This document shows positions 48,756-60,101 of a stretch of 64,000 nt of DNA, in pieces; within the stretch, counting starts at the first letter, position 1; every line of letters begins with the position of its first letter. The stretch spans positions 1,510,001 to 1,574,000 of the forward strand of contig SMMW01000013.1 of NCBI GenBank assembly GCA_004794655.1, read 5' to 3'. This DNA is from Marisa cornuarietis. Lineage: Eukaryota; Mollusca; Gastropoda; Architaenioglossa; Ampullariidae. The position numbers and the translations under genes are program-made. The notes beneath the pieces are model-generated. The model did no database searches, was not told the DNA's origin, and saw only the letters and a program-made list of their open reading frames with translations.

Positions 48756-50516
48756 GTATTGTAGTCTTAACCGAAGCTACATCTTCTCGAAGGAACATCG
48801 CTCTAAAAAAAAAAAATGCACATCGGCATTTTGCTGTAGACGAAACACTCTTCTTTAAACAAACATAGCGAAATATTTGGTTAAACATTTCTCGTAAAAA
48901 TGGGCTTTTTTCGCTGAGCAAATCTTGGCAAGTCTCCCCCCACATCCCCCGACCGAAAAAATCTGTTACAATTGTGACGAACCAAAAATAATTCGTTAGT
49001 TTAAAGAATTCTAGAATCCCATTTCGCAGCTCTCCGATTTTCTCGTTTTACATCATGTTGTCACAGTTCTTCAATTCTATAATTTCAAGACTTTTAAAAT
49101 ACCCTTTCGTACATCTAGCTCTCGAGAAATGTCATCACCAAACATGTTCAAGGAAGAACAGTGTGAGCACCACTGATTGCTTTAATGCATTGAAGTGATT
49201 GATACTGAGTCAGTATTTCTTTCTGTTGGCAAATCAGTGTAACCACGGACTTTTTGTATACGTCCGTGCTGCAATCATCAATGAATCGAGCACAACTGAC
49301 GACTCCTACAGTTCTCGCATTATAAACTAAAGAACCCCTAAGTAAAACTGCCTGACTTTTATTAAACAACTATTGGAAGGCACATATTTGTATCTAAAGA
49401 TTGGATAAAGCTCTTTGTTGGATACTATTTTTCCAAATCTAGGCGAATACCCTTCCCATTCCGTTCTCGAGATGCACGCCTACAAACATCCTCGTGTATA
49501 GGTCAAAGTCAACAACACAGTTGTCAGGATTGTGCATGGACTTCTTTGCACTGTGTAGGTCTCAGTCATAGGGAAAGCTGAGGTCAGACATTAACTAGGG
49601 GATATCGTGACGATACGATTGTTAACTCTTTAGGTCTCTCCTTTGAGAACGTGATGGGGGGGGGTTGCATGAAGATTTGGGAATGTATCCTCTTTCACTG
49701 AGCTCTACTAAATCATAATTAATAAACGTTCCACCTCTAATAATCTTTTAATATTCAGATGTAAAATAATTATGTGTTCTAGAAAGAAGGTTATCAATTT
49801 TTTTTGAGTCCGTTAAGAAAGAGACAAACTCTCTGTTGGTAAATGAAATACGATCTGATGGCAAGACAGGTATACTAATCATTTAAGAAGGAAAAAATAA
49901 TATTAAAGAACATGATGAAAGTGAAACGAGAGTAGAGGAGGTTTTCACGTCAAAATAAATCAATAGATGGCGAAAAATCACAAAAAGAAAACGGAGAGAA
50001 TTGTAATGAGTAGTGAAAAATGGAGGCAGGCAATATGGCGTCAAGATTTGATGAACTCAAAGTAATAAAAAACCTGAATCTCAAGACTAAATTTAGAGCA
50101 TAATTAAAAAAAGAGTTGTTTCTTGTAGGCTTAAGACCTGTGAAACACTCCATACAAGTATTCTTCCAAAACACCACAATATCTAAACCAGATTATTACA
50201 AACAATTTACGTTTTAGTAAATTTAGGAATATTGTTAGAAATTTAGTAAATTGAACAGGTTGGGTAGTCAACAACTGTTCTAAAATATGGCACGAAGAAA
50301 CCCAAAGATCACGAACTTCCATTCTATCACAAGTTAGTGAATTTCCTAGAAAAAGAAAAGTTCATAATATTCAGTAATCAGACGAACAGAGAAACGAGAG
50401 AAAGAAGGAAAAATGTGAATAGACAATCCAAAAATAGGAGGAAGGACTAAAAGGAGACAGAAAGTAATAAAGAAGATGCGGAGAAAATGGAAGAAAGAAT
50501 GAGACAAAGAGAGAGC

Positions 50517-50551
<35 letters not shown>
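50517..50551. repeat. (GT)n(GA)n microsatellite
   Basis: GT run passing into GA. Confidence 0.95.
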
Positions 50552-50552
<1 letters not shown>

Positions 50553-53210
50553 AATAGAGAAAATGGATGAGAGTGAAAGTTGTTAAAATAAAAAAAATGA
50601 TAATAAAAGTCTTTGTAGACGCACTGCGCTAATGCCCAAGCTTCCTTATAGTGAAGAGGCACAATAAGAAGTAAGCCCAGGAAGACAGTACCCGGTGTAA
50701 AATCTGCGATCAACAATGCAGCTCATTTGAACATCAGCCGAGCAGGGGAAGAGGTTTCTTCCTCGTAACGAGGACAAACCTGGGCAACAGGGGCAAAGTT
50801 CACAAGCCAGTCTCATTGCGAGGGCTATGAGGGCTAAGAGGGCTATGAGGGTGGCACTGTGTTGGCGGCCATGGGAAACTCCGTGATGCTGCCTTTATGA
50901 CAAAAACAACTGAGGCTGGTCTCACATGCACGCACGCACACACACCCCGCCACCCTGAAGCTGATGTCTTCCATTCTGCGACGGTGCACTGGACTGTCAG
51001 CAGCAGCCACAAATATTTTCATTTGCTTCTGCTACAGTGGAGAGGATGCCAACAGGAACAGTGGCTGGTGTCAACGTGCAGGCAAATTTCTGCCAGATCA
51101 ATCAACACCTTTCCGGGAATTCACACGAAAGCGAAAAGAGAAAAAAAAATCACCGTGATCCTGCGAGCCAGGCAGAATTATTCGATGTGTCCTCGAGGAG
51201 TGCTTGCACGTCACATACGGAGGAGTGGTGGCAAGATGTAAAGGGAAGTTAAGAAGAAGAAACCATATTTCTTCTCCGAGTCACAAAGTCCTGTAAGCGA
51301 GCGCCGAAACACCGCAGCCCAGTCCTCAGCAAGGTTAGAGGATCAGACTGATCCCATCGTCCTTAGGTAGATGGTGCATCAAGCTCAGACACTAAAGCGA
51401 CCAAGGACAAATTGGCAACCGTTCACAAACAGAGACTGTTCACAAATGGCGTGGCGGACAGAGATGAACTCCGCAGCACCGCGTCCTCGTGAAAAGCAGT
51501 TTTCTTGCGACGCGCAGGCAGGGATTTGGAAGGAGGGGAGATGCTGGGGTGGGGCTGGAGGGAAGCGGTGAGGGTAAAGTTGCAGCTATTATCTCCCGTT
51601 CTCCTTTCAGTTTCCTTCGCGTGCTCGAGACAGGACTTATTGGCGCTCATTAAACGGCCGTGAAAATCTAGTGGTGTCGTGCTGCTGACGGGTTTACTGG
51701 GGAGGTACACGTCTCAGCTATTTCTTCCCACCTGCAGCCAGTTCTTATGTTCGTAACTGGGTGGCGAACCTCAAGGCATGATAATTTCGATCATTTTTCA
51801 CCTAATTATCCGCCTTCTTTTATCTCAGTGATCCTTATAAAGAGATCCATATGTCCTAGCTTTCAAGTTCGAATAGACTTATATGTTGATTTGAACTCGA
51901 CACAACAACTGGGAGTGTATGTATCTCGAACAATATGGAAAGTGTCTAACATATATTTTCCAGCTAGGGATCCTTAACTACAGCATTTCTGATATTAATC
52001 TGGTTCATCAACATTCCGCTGGACATTGTAATATTCTAATAAAATTTGTTGGTGCGTTCTAGGTTAGGCAATGATTGCATGCCCCATAAAAATCTTTTCA
52101 AAGTCGTTCACGTGGTATGAAATGTGAATATTTTTCATTCCGCATGTACAAGCACAGTTTTCTTTCCTAGGCTTCAAGGTTTTTTTTTGTTTTTTTGCTT
52201 TTGTTGAAGGCAGCTCAAACACATACAGCTAAAACATATTTTTAGAGCGACGTCAGTCACACTGCTTATGCCACTTTGTATTAAAGGCAATTACAATGAA
52301 AATAAAATCCCATGCATGAATGATGCCAAACGAAAGAAGATTGAAGAGTTCTTATAGCTGGTAAGCCTTTCGCAGCTGAAAATGAAAACCTGTCCGGCGA
52401 CGAATGAAAACGATGATTCTACGAGAAGGACAATTACGACGTCATTGACAGACTAACAAAAATATTATCTAGAAGAAAGAAGACGTCTCCTGCAATTGTC
52501 GCGAAGCCATGCTAACAATAGAAGAAAAAGAAGACGAGGCTTAACAAACAGATGCCGACAACGTGGACCTTCCTAATTCGTTTTTCTGACCGGAATTCTC
52601 AAGTGTAGCTGCGCGACGTAAAAAGAAAAACCGAATTGCTTCACGGGAATAAATAAAGAATGCTTGATGGGCAGAAAAGAATGCCGATGGACAGAGAGAG
52701 ATAACAGAATTTGAGACAGGTGTACAGACGGACGATATGGGATGCTAATCCTAGCTGACAGCTAAAATGCTTATGAAATATTATCTCCTTCTCTGACTGC
52801 AATTTAGGAGTCAAGTAGCATATTTGTGCCCTCAGTCAGATGAAATCACAAAGAGGATGTCATGGAACTCAGTGAGCCCAGAAACTCAGATAACACTTTT
52901 ACGTGATGAAGGAAAAAAGTACAGTCTCATTCGAGAAAAAGCGAGAAATTGTTTATAACAATACAAAGGTAGCAGCTAAACTGAAAACTAAGATGTGTAC
53001 AAAAGCAGAACAAGAACCTGTGTCAAATCAGAGACGGGTCCTTCAAGACAAATTTTCTAAACAAAAAAAATGAATTTGCTTAGACTCTCATCGGTAAAAC
53101 AAAGTGATAACTCTGCAGCTGGGCAGGACATCTGTTTGGTAAAAAGGTCAGGCCAAACAGTCCAGTGAATGAGTCCAATCGGCTCCCACCGTTTGCGACG
53201 AACGTTGCAA

Positions 53211-53273
53211 TTGTTTGTTTGTTTGTTAGTGTTTAACGCCGTGCCAGCAACTAAGGCTATATCACGGCGTAAG
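53211..53273 (-). mobile_element. Tail-only truncated SINE insertion (copy D)
   Basis: A 63-bp insert with the conserved tail and an (ACAA)n end, flanked by a perfect 11-bp duplication GAACGTTGCAA (53200-53210 and 53274-53284). It lacks box A, box B and body, so it is a strongly 5'-truncated copy that still integrated with target duplication. Confidence 0.82.
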
Positions 53274-53830
53274 GAACGTTGCAAGGTCCTAACAAAACGA
53301 TGACGAGGACAAGCAGGATGTCAAGGATAAACTGGTAAAAATAGCTTCATTCATTTTTGAGACGGTGGCGTGCTAGACAATACTTTCAAGCGGCCAAAGT
53401 TTGTAGGAAGAGACCAAGCTGGAGGCTCCACACGGACACTGTGACGGAGTATGTACTGCCCTTTCTCCGACAGAAACACTGAAACATGCGGTCAAAATGG
53501 CTAAAACCGACCGGGCTTCGATTAACCTCGAAAGTATGGGCAATACTTCAACATACAAACGACCTTGCTTTGTGGGAAGACGGATGGACGACAGGTCGAG
53601 AACAGTTCTGACTGTAAAGTTAAAAACATCGAGAGCGAGCAGGTCTGTTTTGCCGTCTCAAGTCGATAACGCGTACCACGTGCAAGGATGAATTTTTTTT
53701 CACAGAGTAAAATAACATTAATGTTCATGTCCTTGGTTCACCTGTCATGATCTGTTCCGCTAAACTGCTGCACAGCTGAGTCTTCTCACCTATCGTGTAA
53801 CATCATGCAATGTAATATTGTGTCATACAG

Positions 53831-53962
53831 TGTTGTAATCCGATGTAATCTCATGTAATGCTGTGTTGTAATTCGATGTAATCTCATGTAATGCTGTGTT
53901 GTAATCCGATGTAATCTCATGTAATGCTGTGTTGTAATCCGATGTAATATCAAGTAATGTTG
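53831..53962. repeat. 33-bp minisatellite, four units
   Basis: Units begin at 53831, 53864, 53897 and 53930. The first three are nearly identical and the fourth is more changed; degenerate relatives continue on both sides (53800-54040). A 33-bp unit is eleven codons, so the minus strand stays open as an 11-residue repeat, which I regard as a by-product. Confidence 0.9.
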
Positions 53963-54918
53963 TGATTGCAAGTCATGCAATATCGTATTATCATGAAATG
54001 TTGTAATATCGTGTAAGGTTGTAATATCAAGCGCGTAATGTTCATGCACGTGCACGCACAGACGCGCGTTCAAGCGCTTGCTTCGATTATTTAGATGTTG
54101 ACAGACCACAGAATTTCTCCAAAAACTCGGTGGCGCGAGCTGGTTGTAGAGGAAGCTGCGGTGGGAATGCTGAGAGTTGCAGACAGTCTGATTGATGGCG
54201 GCATCAGAAGAAGAACAGCAGCTTCCTTGTAGCAAACACACTCCATCATGCTCGTTTTTGCCTCCAACCCCTTGTTTAAAGTTTCCGGAAACTGTGTATA
54301 AGCTACATTCTTTCCACGAAATTCGATGTTATTTCCTTCTACACTCGACGCACTGAGGTAGAGAGGAGAATAGGGACTATTTAAGATTTGTATTTTTGTT
54401 TTTGAGCATCTCGACTACTTAAAGAAATATTTCCTCGTAACTGTTCCAGGGTAAACTGTATATATGGTAGTTGCAAACCGGTTATTTCGGCATGTAAAAT
54501 TGTGTTTAAAATCAGTTTTCAGATATTTGTAACTTTTTGTATTTTAGTCAGTGATACGAATTTTACAACTTGATAATCTCTAGACACATAGACTACTTTT
54601 CTCGAACAATGCTTGATCAGCTGCTACAAATTTATGGCAACAACAATACTGGAATCTCTAAATATTATGAGAACATCCAGTCCCTGCTACAGTGACATCA
54701 GCTAGAAGTTGTAAAAAGTTTAGCACAAGAGAGTAACAGTGTTTAGAACGATTCTGGCAAAATCGTACAAATATTGAGAGACTACAGCCTAAAGAGTGGC
54801 GTGTTATCTACAAGAATGTTTTACGGAGCTGGCGGCCCTCTTTCACAAACTATGTAAACAGTTTTGTTTGTCTACCCTGCGTTTAAACATTTCAAACTGT
54901 AGACTAGTGCTGTACATC

Positions 54919-55104
54919 GAGGTCGTCACCACAACTAGTGTTGTGCAATGAGGTCGTCACCACAACCAGTGTTGTACAACGAGGTCGTCACCACAACCAG
55001 TTTTGCACAACGAGGTAGTCACCACAACCAGTGTTGTACAACGAGGTCGTCACCACAACCAGTTTTGCACAACGAGGTAGTCACCACAACCAGTGTTGTA
55101 CAAT
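54919..55104. repeat. 31-bp minisatellite with 62-bp higher-order pairs
   Basis: Six 31-bp units start at 54919, 54950, 54981, 55012, 55043 and 55074 (unit gaggtcgtcaccacaaccag, then tgttgtacaac). Units 3-4 and 5-6 are a repeated pair of variants, differing from each other in GTAGTC versus GTCGTC and TTTTGCAC versus TGTTGTAC. This shows that the last expansion copied a 62-bp dimer. Confidence 0.92.
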
Positions 55105-56011
55105 GTCATCACCATAAAAAGCTTACAGAGGTGGATATCTGGATTGATGTGGGCCTCATTGAAAGTCACTTGAATGCAAGAGAAGAATGGGTTGATGTCT
55201 GAAAAACTTGCTACTAGATGAATTGAGCAATACATTGTAGTAAATTTCGGGCAACTCGCTTAAAGTTCGAAAAGAGCTAAATAATGTTAAGGCGGACTTA
55301 ACTACTAAAGACTGGTTGTTAAAGAAGTTTCTGTGTAGCGAAAACTGAATTTACATAAAATTTACTCAGATACGTGGGTGAGGGAGCAAAGAATGTTATT
55401 TAAACTGACGAACCATCCCAAACGACTTTAACAGAGCAAAATGAGTTTAATTTATAATAACGATTCTGATATATATATATATATTGCTCTTATTTGAATG
55501 ACAGTTTCTATCATGCACTTTCACTAAACCAAAGCATAAAGTAATGTGAAGGTCGGGGTGGGTGTCCAAAAGCTTACTGGCAATATGGGCAGTGTGAACT
55601 AAGTGGCTCAAGTTTCTAGATGATGGATTCAAGAGGGAGAAATTCACCCTTTCCCTCTTCCGTAGTTCGCACCTTCCATCAAAATTAAGCTACACATTAT
55701 CTGGGTGGGCAGGTTAAGTTTTCTATCCAAAGGCCCTGACAAGCCTCGAACATCGACGTCTAAAAACAATAATCCCCGTATACAGCAACCCCCCCCCTTC
55801 CAAACACAGATTAAACATGTTAAAATAATAAAGGTCGTGGTATCAACAAACTCGAGATTGTGAAAATATAAGCTATAACATGAAATATAGCACAATATGA
55901 AATACATGTACACCGTGTATACGTGAGGCTGTAAAATAAAAATGATTGAAAGGTTGTTAGCTAGCTGCAGAAAGCTGGATACTGTATCTTTTCTTGGAGA
56001 TGTATCATTTC

Positions 56012-56245
56012 ATTCCACCCATTCCCAGTGAGGATATATATTTTTTTTTCATGCCGCAGATGCCCAGATAATATATATATATATAGATATATTTCACTCT
56101 ACAGATGCCCATTAAAGATATATGTATAAAGATAGATATATTTCATTCCACAGATGCCCAGTGAAGATATATATATATAACTTTACGGATGCCCAGTGAA
56201 GATATATGTATATAGATAGATATATTTCATTCCACAGATGCCCAG
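56012..56245. repeat. AT-rich minisatellite, ~45-49-bp units
   Basis: The motif CAGATGCCCAG, or a close form, recurs at 56057, 56102, 56151, 56186 and 56235, separated by variable (AT)n / GATATAT runs. A degraded unit lies at 56012-56033. Unit length varies with the dinucleotide run. Confidence 0.85.
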
Positions 56246-58666
56246 GGCAGAAATTTACCCTGAACACAAGACGGGCTCAAAGCTGAGAAAGGGGTGGACG
56301 GGGTGAGGACGTGTTGTGGGGATGGGAGAGAGAAGCAACGACCAGAATATGAAGAAAGATGGAAATCGATTTTTAAGCCAAACTGGAGGAGGCTCTTTCC
56401 AGGCTTGACAAGAGATGCTGCTGCAGATTGGATTTAGCCTAAGCCTCCCTCCCCCCTCCTCGTGCTCTCAGGAAACCACGCACGAGGCTGTTGCCTTCTT
56501 GACCTGGATGTCTTTGAAGAGGCAGCAGCGCCCGTTGGCAACATAGGAATTATAGGCAAAAGCATTAACAACAGCGTGGCGCAGATGAATCAGCCATAAA
56601 TACTGACGATGGTTTTTCTCTTCCAAGCACAAACATGATGCTAGCCACATCCCTTCTTTCTGGACCCCGGGAATACAGTTTACGGACGGCTACACAAAAT
56701 TTATGCTCAGCAAAATTTTCTCCAGAAACTGCTGTCTGCTAGATATTCATCAGAAGAACTTGGTTGGAGACTTCGATAGTCGTCTCTGATGACCACGGGA
56801 CAAAGTAGGATTCACTGCGTGCTAACAAAAAAACATGGAAAAAGTGAAGCTTAACCTGTAGTGACTATTTCCGAGAACGAATTCAGAATGCCAGTGAAAA
56901 TTACCATTGCTGTGAGTGAGACCTTCAGCTTCATGTTAAGCCGACTAACTGTTTGTAGAAGTAAACAGAACGGAAGAACTGTCTATCTTAACCTTTTACT
57001 CCACCACGAAGGACTTTGGTGCTCATCCCTCCCATTCTGGTTGCATCTCCCCACCCACGCGTCCACCCACCACAACCACTCCATATATCCCAGGCGGGTC
57101 GTCTTTGGACTTTCAGTGCAAAAATTGAAAAGAAATCAGATTACAAAGAACAGGGAGACACCAAGGGCGTTGTGTTTTAAGTATAGTCTTGGGCCTTGCA
57201 GTTTACATCGCTCTTAGCAACGCATTTAACTCCATCAGTCGGAAGACTTCCTTCAGCTCCAAGGCGGCCAGAAAACGTTGATTGCGTCCAGGGAGTCAGA
57301 TGTCACCGGATCAGCGCACGCGTCCTCGATGGATTTTTATTTTTATTTTTTAGTTTCTTTAGCACGAGTTTGAACACTGCGGAGATAGTAAGAAGTGTTG
57401 GCAGACAACATTTAGCAAAATACCGACGTAGTTATTCTCAAAGAGCTAAACAAACGAAACGTGAAAAGGGTCCTTGATTGGGTCGAAACCATCTGAATTC
57501 ACAATACGACAGAAATACGGGAAGGCGGTTAGGCTACACATGGTCATTGAGCTTTTTCTGAGACAAGCCGCCAAACCTCGTGAACTCACTTTTATCCAGC
57601 ATTTTCAAAACTACATTTTCACTACAGGTAAAAGGAAAACAATGATTCTCAAAGTATAAAAGAAAGCCCATAAGGTGAGATTAAATGACATTTCCATTGG
57701 TTTTGCAAACATCTCACTTCTTGCGCTGGTCAGTAATCGCCGTGTATGAAAAAAAAAAACAAAAAACAAGCAGATCTTCTCGAAGCTTATTCAGAAGTCT
57801 CTAGCACCACCCGCTCGCTGGGTCATGTGCATTGCAATTCAAACAGAACAGACCAATTGTCCGCTCTTCGACGACCTCCCTACCCACCCCCCAACACAAT
57901 TACAGCACACCCCATTCCTGGCGTCCTTAGAACATTCCTCGCACGTTTGCAGTCTGTTTATTCTGCCCATCTCCCACCCAAAGAGTTTTTTTTTATTCTG
58001 CTGGAGTAGGGAGACGTGTAAGGCAAGTTTGAAGTGTTGACTCTGCTGATGAGGAGGAAATGTGCGTTGAAGTGCCTGCCAGCCGGCCGCCGTGTGAGGA
58101 CGAAATTTATCGCTATATCGCTGTGCTGTTGACGAGGCCTGGACTCTGGTGACCGGGCAGGTATTGTCCAGCTCCCCCCCCCCCCAAAAAAAAAAACAAA
58201 ACATTTTGGTGTAGTGTGGCCACGGAGATTTCACTAACATTCCCTCTCCTCCGTCTAATGCCAGCTTTTAGTTCTACAGGTACGACACAGGAACAGGATG
58301 TCTGCCTCTCTGATGGACGAATGTAAGAAGACTGTTCCAGATGAGTATTCCTAATCACTAAATACTAAATACATAAATACTTTTGCGATCGAGAATACTA
58401 CTACGCGTTGGAGTTTTATTTCTCAAAAGCGCTAGCAAAGGAAGAATTATAATGCGCTGAAATCTTCACCACAGTGTCCCACGTTTACTCGTACACGTGA
58501 CAGATAACAGCAGCAGCAACAAAAACAACAACAGCAGCAACAACAAAGTAACCCAAGGTCTGTCTACACGCAAAGAAAGGGCTCATTGAATCTTCTGCTC
58601 TTGTGTTTTATTGCCTGAGTCGTTAACTGACGAGAGGGCTTCATCGTGTCCAGTTACTCGTACATC

Positions 58667-58679
58667 ATGGCTTCCATCG
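58667..58679 (+). CDS. Candidate first coding exon (MASI|), plus strand
   Basis: ATG GCT TCC ATC G is followed at once by the consensus donor GTAAGT. The start context is ATCATGG (A at -3, G at +4), close to ideal. With only four full codons the evidence rests on Kozak plus donor. It is phase-compatible (phase 1) with two possible downstream exons at 59515 and 60448. Confidence 0.27.
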
Positions 58680-59514
58680 GTAAGTGCATGCTGCCTCAGT
58701 GCACTCTTTCTACTTCTGACATCAATGCATTCCTTTTACAAATGGGTAACGCATAGCGGCATGAAAATGTATTTAATGTTGTTAACAATGAAATAACCTC
58801 TCTGACCGAAGATTAAAAGGTCCACGTAACTCGTTGTTTTTCCCACTTTAAGAAGATTAAAGGTTTTCTCTTAAATGCTCAGTTGTAGTCTTTATTTGTT
58901 CTGCTGTTCACACCGCTCTCTCTCTCTCTCAGCCCTTCTCTGTCCCTCCATCTGTCTGCGTTACAGTTTCTCGATGAGTCGTTCCTTTGCGCCTCTAAGC
59001 ATTAGAGAGGTCAGTGAGTGTTGTTTCATTGATGAGAAATTATATTGATGCCGAGACATAAAAGAAGAGCAAGGATGTGTGTAAATTAGGCATGACTGTG
59101 GACACACGAGGCATCACCGTTTCCCTCTCTTTCTTTTTATGATTATCTTTGTAGGCTTGTATCTCGAGATCAAAAAGGAAGTAGGAAATAACATTTCGTA
59201 GACTAGCCATTTGAGAAAACATATTCCAAAAGACGACACGACAATTAATAGATAATACCGTCTTTAGGCTTGCGGGTACAGGTAATGAAGTTTTTCCGGT
59301 TACAATACCATGTTAGTGAGTAAATAAGAACATTGCAGGTGGATGAACGGGACACTTTTAAACAAGAAATGACTGAGATGCTGGATCCTTGCGTATGAAA
59401 TAAACACCTTCATGGCTCAACCCGCCGCCGTTACCCTTAAATTTACAATGTTCCACACGCAATCAGCATGACAAGTGATGCTTGTGGACCTCCCCAGAAG
59501 AATGTTTTCTTCAG

Positions 59515-59747
59515 TTTCTCCCCCTGCTGAGCGCCATCTGGTCGAAAATCTGGATCAGCGAGCGCTCGCAATGCCTAACCCAGCTCCCATCATCCTGAAC
59601 CCACCCGTGCAGCTGCTAGGCCGACCTCTGGATTATCAGCAAGACCAACAAACCCGATCTTGGGCAGGAGAAGACGGCTGCTGTATGCCCTGTAGCGCCA
59701 ATAACCTAAAAGCCAAACTTTTTAAGACCTGTCTGCACGTTAGATAG
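59515..59747 (+). CDS. Candidate terminal exon of a small two-exon gene
   Basis: After acceptor gttttcttcag, two bases complete the codon left open by the exon at 58667. The frame then runs 76 codons to TAG. The joined product would be 81 residues: MASIV, then SPPAERHLVENLDQRALAMP, then a Pro/Gln-rich middle, a Cys pair (GCCMPC) and a basic end (KAKLFKTCLHVR). No signal peptide or domain is seen. An AATAAA at 60096-60101 is followed by a T/GT-rich stretch that could direct polyadenylation. The composition is protein-like, but the support is only splice phase and appearance. Confidence 0.27.
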
Positions 59748-60095
59748 TAACAGTACAAGAATGCGTCTAGACTTCCTCGCATATTTGCACTTCTGCGGTC
59801 TTCTTGCCTGAAGCCCTTCTGATTCTAATTTCACTAGAGTGAGGGGCATGTGATGTAGAAGTGGGATGGGGAGGGGGCGGGAAGAAAAGGTCTTGTAACA
59901 CGACGGTGATGCTGGTCAGTCTGTTTGTCTCTTTTACCGGATGCCGTCTTCTCGTGCTTGCCAATCAGTCTTTTGATCGCCAGGCGGCGTGTCGGTCCTC
60001 CAGGACTTCCTGGTGCATGTCTGCAGAGAATATGTAACCGACCGATGCTAGAAAAAAGGGGCCAAACTCCATTATAAGGCTGATGCGACTTCGTT

Positions 60096-60101
60096 AATAA
60101 A
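60096..60101 (+). terminator. AATAAA polyadenylation signal candidate
   Basis: AATAAA lies about 350 nt past the stop at 59747, followed by T- and GT-rich sequence (ttttctctgtg). It is consistent with the end of the small two-exon model. Confidence 0.25.

Larger units (their letters stand above)
43322..58666. other. Gene-poor stretch
   Basis: 15 kb of AT-rich DNA with the minisatellites at 53.8, 54.9 and 56.0 kb, SINE tail copy D and trinucleotide arrays. Apart from the weak exon at 48635 I see no gene that I can support. Confidence 0.5.

Noticed and set aside
53786..54241. 151-codon minus-strand frame with an 11-residue repeat
   Set aside because: The 33-bp minisatellite keeps any frame open; there is no start context or homology to suggest a gene.
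54948..55202. 84-codon plus-strand frame through the 31-bp array
   Set aside because: A 31-bp unit shifts frame every copy, and no stop happens to occur; the short non-repeat end alone is not enough evidence.
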